This document shows positions 1 through 9,847 of a stretch of 64,000 nt of DNA, in pieces. Every line of letters begins with the position of its first letter. Position 1 is the first letter of the stretch. Under the pieces are notes generated by a model. It saw only the letters and a list, made by a program, of their open reading frames with translations. It made no database searches and was not told the origin of the DNA. This DNA comes from Cerasicoccus maritimus (GTDB taxonomy: Bacteria > Verrucomicrobiota > Verrucomicrobiia > Opitutales > Cerasicoccaceae): contig JAVDPD010000017.1 in the NCBI GenBank assembly GCA_031296935.1, positions 1 through 64,000 on the forward strand, in the 5' to 3' direction. A program made the translations under genes and the position numbers.

Positions 1-126
1 ATTCATCAAAAAAGACCGATTTTGCTCAAAACAGCCCCCGGAAACTAATCGTAATATTAAATCCGAATAAATCCTGAACGATCAATCGCTCTCATGCAAT
101 ATCCGGGCTAGCGTCACTGGATCAAA

Positions 127-155
127 GCAGGCAGCGGATACTAACCACTGCCTGC
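127..155 (-). terminator. Hairpin downstream of uxuA
   Basis: A perfect 8-bp stem (GCAGGCAG / CTGCCTGC) lies just past the stop of the minus-strand mannonate dehydratase gene. On the minus strand it is followed by only a short T run (TTTGATCC), so it is a weak terminator candidate. The rest of positions 1-179 shows nothing I can assign. Confidence 0.45.
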
Positions 156-179
156 CTATGTTTTAAACTGGGTTTCGTC

Positions 180-1229
180 TCAGCTGTAGCTGACGTTCTT
201 GTGGGCAGCTTCATAGAGGCCCTGCAAGTAAGCCGCGCCAAGAGCGCGGTCAAAGAGGCCGTAGCCCGGGCGTCCAATCTCGCCCCAGATCATGCGACCG
301 TGGTCGGGCCGGATCGGGCCGGAGTAGCCGGCTTTGACGAGGTTGCGCATGACGGCATACATGTCCACGCTGCCCATCGACGAAAGGTGCGGCGCTTCAT
401 GGAAACTCTTCGGGCCGACCACGGCCACGTTGCGCATGTGGACGAAGTGGATGCGGCGGCTGAGCTTGCGCACGATCTGGGGCAAGTCGTTGCTCAGCGA
501 AGCGCCCAGAGAGCCGGTGCACAGCGTGATGCCGTTGGACGGGCTGTCGACGATGTTGACCAGGCGGATCAGCGCGTCCTCATCGACGATGATGCGCGGC
601 AGGCCGAGGATGGACCAAGGCGGATCGTCCGGGTGGATGCACATTTTGACGCCGGCAGCTTCGGCGACCGGGATTACCTTGCGCAGGAAATACTCGAGGT
701 TTTCCCACATGGCGTCCTGGCCAATGCCCTGGAAGGCTTCCATCAAATACTTGAAGCGGGTAGGCGTGTAAACTTCGGCCCAGCCGGGGAGGGCGTCGAC
801 GAGGTCGTTGGAGTCTTCGATCTTTTGAAGCTCCTCATAGTTAAAGCTTAGCGCGTGCGAGCCGTCGGCGTAAGGGTGGCTCAGGTTCGTGCGCGTCCAG
901 TCAAAGACGGGCATGAAGTTGTAGCAGAGCGTGCGGATGCCAGCGCGGCCGAGATTTTCAATGCTGGCGCAGTAGTTCGCGATGTACTTGTCGCGGGTTT
1001 CCAGGCCGAGTTTGATGTCCTCGTGGACGGGAATACTTTCGACGACCTCGAACTGCAGGCCTTCCGCGTTAATGAGCGCCTTGAGTTCCATCAGGGACTC
1101 GTAGGGCCAAATCTCACCCACGGGCACATCGTGCAGGGCACTCACAATACCGCTCACCCCGAATACTTGCCGGATACGTTCCAGGGTTACTGGGTCGTCT
1201 CCGCCGAACCATCGCATGGTCATTTTCAT
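180..1229 (-). CDS. uxuA: Mannonate dehydratase UxuA
   Basis: Dehydrates D-mannonate to 2-keto-3-deoxy-D-gluconate in cytoplasmic glucuronate catabolism. The 349-residue protein is recognised from family motifs: N-terminal MRWFGGDDPV, then IHPDDPPW, LCTGS, VHMRN and RPDHGRM, which carry the expected metal and active-site His, Cys and Asp residues of this xylose-isomerase-like TIM barrel. It is slightly shorter than the E. coli enzyme, as in many non-enteric homologues. The start is set by two purine-rich ribosome-binding sequences just upstream (GGAG about 5 nt away, AAAGGAGG further out). No other hexuronate gene is adjacent; the DeoR regulator lies upstream on the same strand and could regulate it, but this is not shown. 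Confidence 0.95.
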   Translation of the reverse strand: MKMTMRWFGGDDPVTLERIRQVFGVSGIVSALHDVPVGEIWPYESLMELKALINAEGLQFEVVESIPVHEDIKLGLETRDKYIANYCASIENLGRAGIRTLCYNFMPVFDWTRTNLSHPYADGSHALSFNYEELQKIEDSNDLVDALPGWAEVYTPTRFKYLMEAFQGIGQDAMWENLEYFLRKVIPVAEAAGVKMCIHPDDPPWSILGLPRIIVDEDALIRLVNIVDSPSNGITLCTGSLGASLSNDLPQIVRKLSRRIHFVHMRNVAVVGPKSFHEAPHLSSMGSVDMYAVMRNLVKAGYSGPIRPDHGRMIWGEIGRPGYGLFDRALGAAYLQGLYEAAHKNVSYS

Positions 1230-1233
1230 AATT

Positions 1234-1250
1234 GATCTCCTGCCTCCTTT
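1234..1250 (-). promoter_or_regulatory. Tandem Shine-Dalgarno sequences of uxuA
   Basis: On the minus strand AAAGGAGGCAGGAGAT precedes the uxuA ATG and offers two overlapping anti-16S matches. Most genes in this window lack a clear Shine-Dalgarno sequence, so this one stands out and supports strong translation from the chosen start. Confidence 0.6.
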
Positions 1251-1380
1251 GTATTAGAAAAGTTGAGCAAATGGGCGCAAAAGGTTAGTGTATCTAATTA
1301 TGGGGGCGTAGAGGGCAACTCAGAAATAGGAATATTCGGACAACTGTTGCAGAGCGCTGGATCATATCTACGATCAAGCG

Positions 1381-2151
1381 CTATTTCTCGATGCGGGCGA
1401 TCTCGGTGCGGATACCGGCGTTGCGATAATGCTGGAGGTCTTCTTCGCTCGCTTGGTCATCGGTGACGAGGGTATCGAACTGATTCGTTTGCGCGAAGAT
1501 AAAGGGACTCTTGCGGCCAAGCTTCGTGGAGTCGCACACAATGCACACGCGCTCGGCGCGCGGTAGGAGGCGCTCTTTTAAGACCGCTTGGCCGGGATTG
1601 ACCTCGCTCGCGCCAAACTGCGGATGCAGGCCATCTACGCCGAGGAATAGCCACTTGATCGCAAAGCGCTTCAGTGCGTCTTCGGCCATGGCGCCAACGT
1701 AGGAGCGTGACCGGGCCTCGTAATTGCCGCCAGTGCAAATTAGGTCGCACTGGCTGCGTCCGCCCAAAGCGACGACAACGTGGTGGGCGTTGGTCAGCAC
1801 CGTAAGCGGCATCTCGGGCAGGTATTCCGCGATGAGGAGAACGGTCGAACTGGCGTCTAGAAAGATGATGTCGTTGGGCTGTACGAGCTTGGCGGCCTCT
1901 CGTGCGACGATGATTTTTTCCTCGCGGTTGACCCATTGACGGGCGGGGAGGGGGAGATCGTGGTGGACGTCCGTCGCACGCGTCGCGCCGCCATGCGTGC
2001 GGATAATGCGGTTTTCCGATGCGAGCAGCTCGAGATCCTTGCGGATGGTTTCCGGCGTGACTTGCAGGTCTTTGGCGAGGTCGAGGCTGCGGACTTCTCC
2101 CACGCGCTCAATACGGCGCAGGATGGTTTCTTTACGCTGTTGGGGGGACAT
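1381..2151 (-). CDS. DeoR/GlpR-family transcriptional regulator
   Basis: A 256-residue DeoR-type repressor. An N-terminal winged helix-turn-helix (about residues 5-60; RKETILRRIERVGEV, then the recognition region VTPETIRKDLELL) is followed by a sugar-phosphate-binding domain (DeoRC) with the family motif IFLDASSTVLLIAEYL and the later LGVDGL and CDSTKLGRKS segments. It is divergent from the glycerol operon, the usual arrangement for a GlpR-like repressor that responds to glycerol-3-phosphate. That role is inferred from position, since DeoR proteins also control uronate and sugar-phosphate genes and uxuA lies just downstream. Confidence 0.88.
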   Translation of the reverse strand: MSPQQRKETILRRIERVGEVRSLDLAKDLQVTPETIRKDLELLASENRIIRTHGGATRATDVHHDLPLPARQWVNREEKIIVAREAAKLVQPNDIIFLDASSTVLLIAEYLPEMPLTVLTNAHHVVVALGGRSQCDLICTGGNYEARSRSYVGAMAEDALKRFAIKWLFLGVDGLHPQFGASEVNPGQAVLKERLLPRAERVCIVCDSTKLGRKSPFIFAQTNQFDTLVTDDQASEEDLQHYRNAGIRTEIARIEK

Positions 2152-2423
2152 TTAGAGAAAAAAGTTTTCCAAGCAATGAAATACCCAAGCTTGGGTTTTG
2201 CAAGTCATGCAAGTGGGTTTTCTTGGGAATTATTGGAAATGTAGATTTGTTCGCTTCGTTTTGGCGGTTTAAAGGGGCTGCTCAAGGTCCTTGTTTTGGA
2301 AATCAAAAACAATAAAAGATCATAAGTAAATGTGAATTAACGACTTGCAAAATGCTTAACTTCGGTATTGGTTGTTCTTATCGAATCTCTACCTCGATCT
2401 CGAACCCCAAGTATCCCAAAAGT
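2152..2423. promoter_or_regulatory. Divergent control region, deoR / glpF
   Basis: AT-rich interval between the divergent regulator and glycerol operon. It must hold both promoters and the likely operators, but I could not settle on a convincing -35/-10 pair or palindrome. An in-frame extension of glpF to 2352 is possible but adds 24 residues with no family similarity. Confidence 0.4.
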
Positions 2424-3170
2424 ATGAACCCCTATCTAGCCGAATTTGTCGGAACCGCTATCTTGATTCTATTTGGCAACGGCGTTGTTGCCAATGTGCT
2501 CCTCAACAAATCCAAAGGCCAGAATGGAGGCTGGATCGTGATTACGGTCGGCTGGGCCTTTGCGGTCACCTGTGCGGTGTATGCCACCGGTCGCATTTCT
2601 GGTGCCCACCTGAATCCTGCTGTCTCCGTCTCGCTCGCCAGCATCGGCGCGTTCGACTGGGCGCAAGTCCCGGGCTACATCGCGAGCCAAATTGCGGGTG
2701 GCTTCATGGGCTCCGTGCTCGTTTACCTGACCTACCTTGCACACTGGGAGGAAACGGAGGACCCCGGCCTCAAGCTCGCCTGCCACAGCACTTCGCCTGC
2801 GATTCGCAAAATCGGCCCGGCGGTCATTACGGAAATCATCGGTACAGCCGCTTTGATGTTCGGCATCCTTTCGATTGGTAAAGTCGGCCTCGGCGGCGAC
2901 AGCAACATGGAAGCCTGGACTGCCGCCGTTGGCACGTGGTTCGGCCCGGCGGCTGTTGGTCTGCTTGTGCTCGGCATCGGTCTTTCTTTAGGCGGCCCGA
3001 CGGGCTACGCGATCAACCCGGCGCGTGACCTCGGCCCCCGCATCGCGCACGCAGTGCTGCCGATTCGCGGCAAGGGCTCCAGTGACTGGGGCTACGCTTG
3101 GGTGCCGGTTGTCGCCCCACTAATTGGTGGCGTGCTCGGCTCGCAGCTCTTCGTACTCCTCGGATTTTAA
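2424..3170 (+). CDS. glpF: Glycerol facilitator (aquaglyceroporin) GlpF
   Basis: A 248-residue inner-membrane channel of the MIP family allowing glycerol diffusion. The ATG at 2424 (MNPYLAEFVGTAILI) is chosen because family homology begins there. Both pore boxes are present: HLNPAV in the first half and INPARDLGPR in the second. The Asp right after the second NPAR is typical of glycerol facilitators rather than water-only aquaporins. Six hydrophobic segments are visible. It is first in an operon followed 29 nt later by glycerol kinase, which traps the substrate as glycerol-3-phosphate. Confidence 0.95.
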   Translation: MNPYLAEFVGTAILILFGNGVVANVLLNKSKGQNGGWIVITVGWAFAVTCAVYATGRISGAHLNPAVSVSLASIGAFDWAQVPGYIASQIAGGFMGSVLVYLTYLAHWEETEDPGLKLACHSTSPAIRKIGPAVITEIIGTAALMFGILSIGKVGLGGDSNMEAWTAAVGTWFGPAAVGLLVLGIGLSLGGPTGYAINPARDLGPRIAHAVLPIRGKGSSDWGYAWVPVVAPLIGGVLGSQLFVLLGF

Positions 3171-3199
3171 TCAACGTGTAACCCCAAAACGATACCCTT

Positions 3200-4696
3200 A
3201 TGTCCAACGAAAAATTCATTCTCGCATTCGACCAGGGAACGACCAGCTCCCGCTCCATTATCTTCGACCAATCGGGCACTATCCGGTCTGTCGCCCAAAA
3301 TGAGTTCCGCCAAATTTATCCGCACTCCGGTTGGGTGGAGCACGATGCGATGGAAATCTGGTCCAGCCAAAGCGCGACCGCCGTTGAAGCGCTTTCCCGC
3401 ATGGATTTGACCGCCGACTCCATTGCCGCAATCGGCGTGACCAACCAGCGCGAGACCACGATTGTCTGGCACAAAGACACCGGCAAACCGATTTACAACG
3501 CCATCGTTTGGCAAGACCGCCGCACCGCTGACTATTGCCGTGAGTTGCGCAACGCTGGCCACGAAGAACGCGTCACCGAGCTGACCGGCCTGCGTATCGA
3601 CCCGTATTTCTCGGGCACCAAGATTCGCTGGATTCTGGAAAATGTCGAAGGCGCGCGTGAGCTCGCCAAGCAGGGCAAGCTCGTGTTTGGCACCGTTGAC
3701 AGCTGGCTCATCTGGCAGCTTACCGGCCACCGCGTGCATGTGACCGACGTCACCAACGCAAGCCGCACGATGCTCTATAATTTGAAAACGGGCGACTGGG
3801 ACGACGAGCTCCTTGACCTACTCGACATCCCGCGCTCAATGATGCCCGAGATCCGTTCCTGTTCCGAGGTTTACGGTTCCGTTGACGCGAAGCTTCCCCT
3901 TGGCGGCGTCCCGATTGCTGGTGTCGCCGGAGACCAACAAGCCGCCCTGTTCGGCCAAGCCTGTTTTACGCCGGGCATGGCCAAGAACACTTACGGCACG
4001 GGCTGTTTCCTGCTGATGAATACCGGCACGGAAATCCCGCGCTCCAAGAATAACCTGCTGACGACTGTCGCTTGGCGAATCGGTGACCGTACCGAATATG
4101 CGCTTGAGGGATCCGTGTTCATCGGTGGGGCCGTCGTGCAATGGATTCGCGACGAACTGCAAATGGTTCGCACCGCGAAAGAGTTGGACGAACTCGCCGC
4201 TTCAGTACCGGATGCAGGTGGGCTGTTTTTGGTTCCGGCTTTTGCTGGCCTCGGGGCGCCGCATTGGGATCCCTACGCCCGTGGTGCCGCGCTCGGCATT
4301 AGTCGTGGCACGAATCGCGCGCACATCTGTCGTGCTGCGTTGGAGGGCATCGCTTTCCAGAGCGCGGACCTCATCACGTGTATGGAGAAGGACTCCGGAC
4401 TGACGTTAAAAGAGCTCCGTGTCGATGGCGGCGCTTCGCGCAGCGACCCGCTTTTGCAATTCCAAGCCGACCTGTTGGGCAAGCAAGTGGTCCGCCCGAA
4501 GTGCGTGGAAACCACCGCAATGGGCGCGGCATATCTGGCTGGTCTAGCGGTGGGTTACTGGCAGTGCCGGGACGACATCACCAAGAACTGGCTCGTCGAT
4601 AAAAACTACAATTCGCAGCGCGATCAGAAGGACATGGATACCCTCCGCCTTGGCTGGAACAAGGCGCTCGAGCGCTCCAAAGCCTGGGAAGCCTAA
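3200..4696 (+). CDS. glpK: Glycerol kinase GlpK
   Basis: Phosphorylates glycerol with ATP to sn-glycerol-3-phosphate in the cytoplasm. The 498-residue length matches the FGGY kinase family. Visible motifs are the N-terminal phosphate loop [11 protein letters not shown], the substrate segment [37 protein letters not shown], and the C-terminal [15 protein letters not shown] and [16 protein letters not shown] segments. It sits between the facilitator and a porin in the glycerol operon. Confidence 0.97.
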   Translation: MSNEKFILAFDQGTTSSRSIIFDQSGTIRSVAQNEFRQIYPHSGWVEHDAMEIWSSQSATAVEALSRMDLTADSIAAIGVTNQRETTIVWHKDTGKPIYNAIVWQDRRTADYCRELRNAGHEERVTELTGLRIDPYFSGTKIRWILENVEGARELAKQGKLVFGTVDSWLIWQLTGHRVHVTDVTNASRTMLYNLKTGDWDDELLDLLDIPRSMMPEIRSCSEVYGSVDAKLPLGGVPIAGVAGDQQAALFGQACFTPGMAKNTYGTGCFLLMNTGTEIPRSKNNLLTTVAWRIGDRTEYALEGSVFIGGAVVQWIRDELQMVRTAKELDELAASVPDAGGLFLVPAFAGLGAPHWDPYARGAALGISRGTNRAHICRAALEGIAFQSADLITCMEKDSGLTLKELRVDGGASRSDPLLQFQADLLGKQVVRPKCVETTAMGAAYLAGLAVGYWQCRDDITKNWLVDKNYNSQRDQKDMDTLRLGWNKALERSKAWEA

Positions 4697-4734
4697 GCCC
4701 GTAGATTCTCGTTCACACCCCAAACACCCCACCC

Positions 4735-5982
4735 ATGAAAAAACTTATCTTACCATTGGCCTGCCTGGCGCCATTCGCCGGCAGCGCCCAATCTGACGAA
4801 GACATTCTAACCCGCGAGTATCTGCTGGGCGACTGGTATGGCGCCCGCAGCGACCTCGCAGAGGAGGGCGTCACCTTCGACTTCAGCAACACCTTCGATT
4901 ATTACGATGACCTCTCCGGCGCCTTGCAAAGTGGCGGCACATACTTCGGCCGCGCTCGCGCAACGCTGAACCTCGACTTAGAAAAACTCGTTGGCCTGGA
5001 GGGCGCGAAGTTCTCCGTCGGCGGTATTTCGCAATACGGTAAAAATTACAACCGCACGCGCTTTGGCATCCTGACGAATCCGAGCTCGATCGAAGGCGTC
5101 GATACCACTCGCTTTGCGAACATCTGGTTTGAGCAAACGCTGTTCGATGACTTCGTGACGTATCGCATCGGCAAGGTTGACGGCGTCGGCAACTTCGGCG
5201 CGCAGCCCTACGGTGGCACGTTCATGAACGACGAACTCGTTTATATCCCGAACCTCTTGTTTGGCGCAGGTTTGCCTTATGATCCGGCACAGCAGCTGGG
5301 CGCGATTGTCACCCTGCGTCCCTTCGAAGACTCTTCGTTGAAGGGGCTCTACGTGAAGGGCGGCGTGTTCAATACGAACAACAGCAACGCGATTATTTAC
5401 GATGACATCGGCGCGGACTTTACCTGGGATGGCCCCCTCGCCATCGCGGGTGAGGTAGGCTACAACTTCGGTGAGTCGCCAGCCGATAAGCCGGGCTATA
5501 TCAAGGCAGGCATCCATCACAACTTCGGCACGTTCGACGAGATCAACTCCACGAACCGTAGTCGCGGCAACACCTTGTTCTACGCTAATGCAGGGCAAAC
5601 GCTCTGGCTGCTGAACGAGACCGGCGAACGCCACGTGGACGCCTCGCTCTCGCTCAGCTACGCGCCGAAGGAACGCGTCAATGTTTACAACTTCGAAATG
5701 ACGGCGCTCCTCCGTGCCATCGGCCCCTTTGAAGCGCGGCCTCAGGACGAGGCGGGCGTGGGCTTCATTGCCGCATGGTTGAGCGACGATTTTAACAACG
5801 CGAGCAGCGCAGCGGGCGTCAATACGTCCGGCAATGAATTCACCGTCGAGCTCACCTACAAGGCGCGCGTAACGCCCTGGTTTGTTGTGCAGCCCGACAT
5901 TCAAGTCGTCGTCAATCCCGGCGGCAGCGCCAGTCGCGATCCGGTCTACATCGCCGGCATTCGCAACGTGGTGACGTTCTAA
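4735..5982 (+). CDS. OprB-type carbohydrate-selective porin
   Basis: A 415-residue outer-membrane beta-barrel candidate. It starts with a signal peptide (MKKLILPLACLAPFAGSA) and continues with the OprB-like opening LLGDWYGARSDLAEEGVTF, followed by alternating aromatic/polar strands and a C-terminal Phe (RNVVTF) typical of outer-membrane barrels. It lies 38 nt after glpK and 33 nt before glpD, so it probably supplies outer-membrane entry of glycerol or glycerol-containing compounds for the same pathway. The substrate is inferred from the operon only. Confidence 0.85.
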   Translation: MKKLILPLACLAPFAGSAQSDEDILTREYLLGDWYGARSDLAEEGVTFDFSNTFDYYDDLSGALQSGGTYFGRARATLNLDLEKLVGLEGAKFSVGGISQYGKNYNRTRFGILTNPSSIEGVDTTRFANIWFEQTLFDDFVTYRIGKVDGVGNFGAQPYGGTFMNDELVYIPNLLFGAGLPYDPAQQLGAIVTLRPFEDSSLKGLYVKGGVFNTNNSNAIIYDDIGADFTWDGPLAIAGEVGYNFGESPADKPGYIKAGIHHNFGTFDEINSTNRSRGNTLFYANAGQTLWLLNETGERHVDASLSLSYAPKERVNVYNFEMTALLRAIGPFEARPQDEAGVGFIAAWLSDDFNNASSAAGVNTSGNEFTVELTYKARVTPWFVVQPDIQVVVNPGGSASRDPVYIAGIRNVVTF

Positions 5983-6015
5983 CTCCAATCTTAAAAATCC
6001 GAACAAAGATCCCTC

Positions 6016-7578
6016 ATGAATCGCAATAGTGCAATCAACCGCATTCGCAACGACAGTGAGCCGTTCGATGTGGTCATCATTGGCGGGGGCGCATCCGGTC
6101 TTGGGGCCGCGGTGGACGCCGCCGCCCGTGGCCACAGCGTCGCCCTGTTTGAACAATCAGATTTCGCCAAAGGCACATCGAGCCGCTCAACGAAGCTCGT
6201 GCATGGCGGCGTCCGCTACCTGCAGCAAGGCAACGTTTCTCTCGTCTTGGAGGCGCTGCGTGAACGCGGGCGACTGACGCGCAACGCCCCCCACCTGGTC
6301 CGTTCCCAAGCGTTCGTAATCCCCAACTACTCCTGGTGGGAGGGCCCCTTTTACGGCATCGGCATGAAGGTCTATGACCAGTTGGCGGGCAAGCTCGGCC
6401 TCGCGCCGTCGCGCCACCTCAGCCGCGAAGAAACCATCAAGCAGATCCCGACCGTGGAGCAGAAGAATCTCATCGGCGGCGTCATCTACCACGATGGTCA
6501 GTTCGACGATTCGCGCCTCGCCGTGAACCTCGCGCAGACGGCGACCGACCTCGGCGCCGTGGTGGTCAACTACTGCAAGTGCGTCGGCCTCGTGAAGGAA
6601 AACGACGTGGTCTGCGGCGTGGAAATCAAAGACACCGAAACCGGTGACGAATACCAGGTGCGCGCCCGCAGCGTGATCAATGCAACGGGTGTATTCGTCG
6701 ACGACGTGCGCCGCATGGACGAGCCGAAGGCGAAGAACATCGTGGCGGTTAGCCAGGGCATTCACATCGTCTTGCCGAAGTCGTTCCTGCCGGGCAATGC
6801 CGCGATCATGATCCCGAAGACGGCAGACGGACGCGTGCTCTTTGCCGTGCCGTGGCATGATCACGTGGTCGTCGGGACGACGGATACACCGCTCAACGAA
6901 CACAGCCTTGAGCCGCGCGCCTTGCCGGAAGAAAAGGAGTTCGTGATGAGCCACGCGCGGAAATACCTGGCCAAGGATCCATCGGACTCCGATGTGCTGA
7001 GCATCTTCGCGGGCTTGCGTCCGCTGGTCAAAGCCGGCGATGGATCGGACACCGCAGCGCTCTCACGCGACCACACGATCATGATCAGTGGCAGCGGCTT
7101 GATTACCCTGACCGGAGGCAAGTGGACGACCTACCGAAAGATGGCCGAGGACGTGATCGACCAGGCGGAAACGCTTGGTGGTTTCGACAGCAAGCCTTGC
7201 CAAACGAAGGATCTGCAGATCCACGGCTGGACCAAGGCCGTGATCGAAGAATCCAACCTGAAGCCTTACGGTGCCGACGCGCACAAGATCAAGGAGCTCG
7301 CCGTAGCTGACTCTACTTTGCAAAGCAAAGTTCACCCTGACCTCAACCTGACCAAGGCAGAAGTTGTCTGGCATGCACGCCATGAAATGGCACGTACGGT
7401 GGAGGATGTGCTGGCCCGGCGTTCGCGCTCGCTCCTGCTCAATGCGAAGGCCTCGATCGAAGCTGCGCCATACGTTGCAGATATTCTGGGCAAGGAGTTG
7501 CACCAGAGCGCGGAATGGGAATCCGAGCAAGTCGCCGCCTACACGAGCTTGGCTAAGGAATATGTCTTCTCCCTGTAA
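6016..7578 (+). CDS. glpD: Aerobic glycerol-3-phosphate dehydrogenase GlpD
   Basis: FAD-dependent membrane-associated enzyme oxidising glycerol-3-phosphate to dihydroxyacetone phosphate and passing electrons to quinone. The 520-residue protein has the dinucleotide fold VVIIGGGASGLGAAVDA, the GlpD signature GTSSRSTKLVHGGVRYLQ, a second FAD segment (INATGVFVDDVRRMD) and the late motif LTGGKWTTYRKMAEDV. The C-terminal domain resembles the GlpD cap region. It is last in the glycerol operon, and a strong terminator follows. Confidence 0.96.
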   Translation: MNRNSAINRIRNDSEPFDVVIIGGGASGLGAAVDAAARGHSVALFEQSDFAKGTSSRSTKLVHGGVRYLQQGNVSLVLEALRERGRLTRNAPHLVRSQAFVIPNYSWWEGPFYGIGMKVYDQLAGKLGLAPSRHLSREETIKQIPTVEQKNLIGGVIYHDGQFDDSRLAVNLAQTATDLGAVVVNYCKCVGLVKENDVVCGVEIKDTETGDEYQVRARSVINATGVFVDDVRRMDEPKAKNIVAVSQGIHIVLPKSFLPGNAAIMIPKTADGRVLFAVPWHDHVVVGTTDTPLNEHSLEPRALPEEKEFVMSHARKYLAKDPSDSDVLSIFAGLRPLVKAGDGSDTAALSRDHTIMISGSGLITLTGGKWTTYRKMAEDVIDQAETLGGFDSKPCQTKDLQIHGWTKAVIEESNLKPYGADAHKIKELAVADSTLQSKVHPDLNLTKAEVVWHARHEMARTVEDVLARRSRSLLLNAKASIEAAPYVADILGKELHQSAEWESEQVAAYTSLAKEYVFSL

Positions 7579-7635
7579 GCGTAGATTTTTCGTGAGGTAT
7601 CAGCTCTAATCGAGTTGAGCTCCCAAGTTTTTTAC

Positions 7636-7664
7636 AAAGCGTTCCGCTTCGGCGGAGCGCTTTT
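7636..7664 (+). terminator. Rho-independent terminator of the glycerol operon
   Basis: A 12-bp stem with one G-T pair (AAAGCGTTCCGC / GCGGAGCGCTTT) closed by a stable TTCG tetraloop and ending in TTTT, 58 nt after the glpD stop. The remainder of 7665-7829 shows no gene; TTGCCC, a 17-nt spacer and TTAAAA around 7774-7802 could be the promoter of the next gene. Confidence 0.88.
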
Positions 7665-7829
7665 CCGTTTACGACAAAGGCCCTAATCTAGTGTTGGATT
7701 TCAAGCCCCCCGTTAATTGAACTGATACCCTTCAGATCGTTCTCTACTAGCCTCGCGTCGATGATACAGTAACTTGCCCAAGTTGCTGTTAGAACGTTAA
7801 AATATCTGGCTGAATAGCCTTTTTACCCT

Positions 7830-9773
7830 GTGATGAAAAAGATATTTTACCGTGCCAGAGCGGCGGTACTTCTCGTGTTTGCTTTAGCGAGCGTAGCCCG
7901 CGCTGAAAATAAGGTGTTGTTCCTTGGCAACAGCTTCACCATTGGTGGTGGCGGTACCAGAACGGTGCCGGCTATTTTCGACGCCTTGGCGCGCGCGGGT
8001 GGTCAGGAAGATCCGACCACGGTGATGGCGGCTGTCGGTGGGAAAGACTATAAATACCACTACGAAAGCCATCAAACGCAGATTGCCTCGCAGCAATGGA
8101 CGCACGTGGTGATGCAAAATTATTCCACGGAGCCAACGCATGTTGGCAATGTGACGGAGCACATGACCTACGGTGCGCTGTTGTATGGCTCCGTCATGGC
8201 GAACAACCCCAACACGCAAGTTCGTCTTTATCAGACTTGGGCGCGTTCGGCGATTCACTCGATGATTACCGGGACGTCCACCTCGAGCAGCTTCGAATCC
8301 ACTGACGAGATGCTCAACGAGCTGGTCACCAACTACCAAGCATTGGCCGATACGATTAATGCCGACAATCCCGCGAACCCGCCGGTGAAGGTGAATCCCG
8401 TTGGTCAGGCTTGGAACAATGCTGGTGGGAATCTGGATCCGAGCGATCCGGGCTATATCGACCTTTTCGCTACCGATGAATATCATGGAAACTGGCTGGG
8501 CTATTATCTCTCGGCCTGCGTGCACTACGCGTCGATTTATCAAGCGAGCCCAGAGGGGCTTTATGGCACGCCGGAAATCGCGGCCCTGAGCATGGGGCTG
8601 AATACCACTGCAGCGGCTCACGTCGAGAGTATTGCTTGGCAAACTGTCGTTGCCGCTGGGTTGGCGGAAGAGGCCGATGATACGACGCCGCCCGGATGGA
8701 CCAACTTGGCGCAGGTTGATCGCACGACGCTGACGCTGCAGTTCGATGACTTGCTGGATGAAACGTCCGCCGTTGATCCGGCGAACTACACCATCATTAA
8801 TCGCGGTAAGCGCATTCAAATTGAAAGCATTGAGATCACCGGCATGGGCAACAGCATTACGATCACCACGGCGACTGAGCTGGTTGGTAATTTGCTCGTA
8901 GAAGTTTCGACGGGCTTGCTCGATGACAATGGCAATGCGCCAACCGATCCTATTCGTAAGAGCCTACAAGCCGCGGAGTCTGAGACCGGTATCATTTATT
9001 TGGACTTTGGCGGTGCCGCAACGGTTTCCGGAACCGACGATACCTGGAACCAAGTCGTGCTGACCGGCACGGCGCGTGATGCGGTGGGCAATGGGACCGG
9101 CGCACCGGAGGTAATGCTCGGTGATTTACTCGATTTGAGTGGTGCCTCAACTGGCATTACCCTCACCATGACTGATGCCCCGTCTTCCACGAACAATTAC
9201 GGGACAACGTCAGGGCCATATCCCAGCGGCGCGACGTCGGATTGCATCTACGGCAGCAATGGACTCTGGAGCGGCTACACGGACAACAGCCAGGCAGTGT
9301 TTGTTTTTTCCAATTTGGACCCGGGCGTGGCATATGACTTTACCTTTTTTGCCTCCCGCTTGTCGGTTTCGGATAACCGTGAGGCTGAGTACCGCCTGGT
9401 CGGTGCCAACAGCGGTTCGGCTGCGTTGGATGCCGCTGATAATGTATCGAATGTCGCGCAGGTAGTCGGCATTTTGCCAGATGCTTCAGGCAATATTACG
9501 CTGACGGTTGCTGAAGGCGCTAATAACGATAACGGCAACGGATTTTACTACATCGGCGCAGTCGAAATCGATACCCATGCTGCAGTGGAGGCCCCCGTGC
9601 TTTACTGCCCAGTTTTGCTAGGCAGCAACTTCATCGTCGATTGGGCCGGTAGTGGAACGCTTTACTTCAGCACTGATATGTCCGATTGGGCGATGGTTGA
9701 GCCGCAGCCGACGCCGCCTTTTGAGGACACGATTCCCGCAGGCGGAAACCGCTTCTACCGTATCGAATATTAG
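7830..9773 (+). CDS. Secreted SGNH/GDSL-type hydrolase (DUF4886-like) with beta-rich tail
   Basis: A 647-residue exported protein. Residues 1-25 are a signal peptide ending ASVARA. The mature N-terminus has the SGNH nucleophile motif LFLGNSFTIG (Ser35) and a late DEYH (Asp216, His219), the expected catalytic Asp-x-x-His. This resembles DUF4886 proteins, which are probably carbohydrate esterases. A bacterial Ig-like segment follows (about 290-380, TLTLQFDDLLDETSAVDPANY), then a domain opening IIYLDFGGAATVSG (about 392-580), and a short C-terminal tail that reads like a truncated verrucomicrobial terminal domain (LYFSTDMSDW ... NRFYRIEY). The substrate cannot be told from sequence; an acetyl group on a polysaccharide is likely. 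Confidence 0.8.
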   Translation: MMKKIFYRARAAVLLVFALASVARAENKVLFLGNSFTIGGGGTRTVPAIFDALARAGGQEDPTTVMAAVGGKDYKYHYESHQTQIASQQWTHVVMQNYSTEPTHVGNVTEHMTYGALLYGSVMANNPNTQVRLYQTWARSAIHSMITGTSTSSSFESTDEMLNELVTNYQALADTINADNPANPPVKVNPVGQAWNNAGGNLDPSDPGYIDLFATDEYHGNWLGYYLSACVHYASIYQASPEGLYGTPEIAALSMGLNTTAAAHVESIAWQTVVAAGLAEEADDTTPPGWTNLAQVDRTTLTLQFDDLLDETSAVDPANYTIINRGKRIQIESIEITGMGNSITITTATELVGNLLVEVSTGLLDDNGNAPTDPIRKSLQAAESETGIIYLDFGGAATVSGTDDTWNQVVLTGTARDAVGNGTGAPEVMLGDLLDLSGASTGITLTMTDAPSSTNNYGTTSGPYPSGATSDCIYGSNGLWSGYTDNSQAVFVFSNLDPGVAYDFTFFASRLSVSDNREAEYRLVGANSGSAALDAADNVSNVAQVVGILPDASGNITLTVAEGANNDNGNGFYYIGAVEIDTHAAVEAPVLYCPVLLGSNFIVDWAGSGTLYFSTDMSDWAMVEPQPTPPFEDTIPAGGNRFYRIEY

Positions 9774-9847
9774 CGTTATTGGCATTTATTGGTAACGGTC
9801 ATAGCTCATTGATATTGAGCGCGCGGATTTGGCGCTCACTGGGTGTG

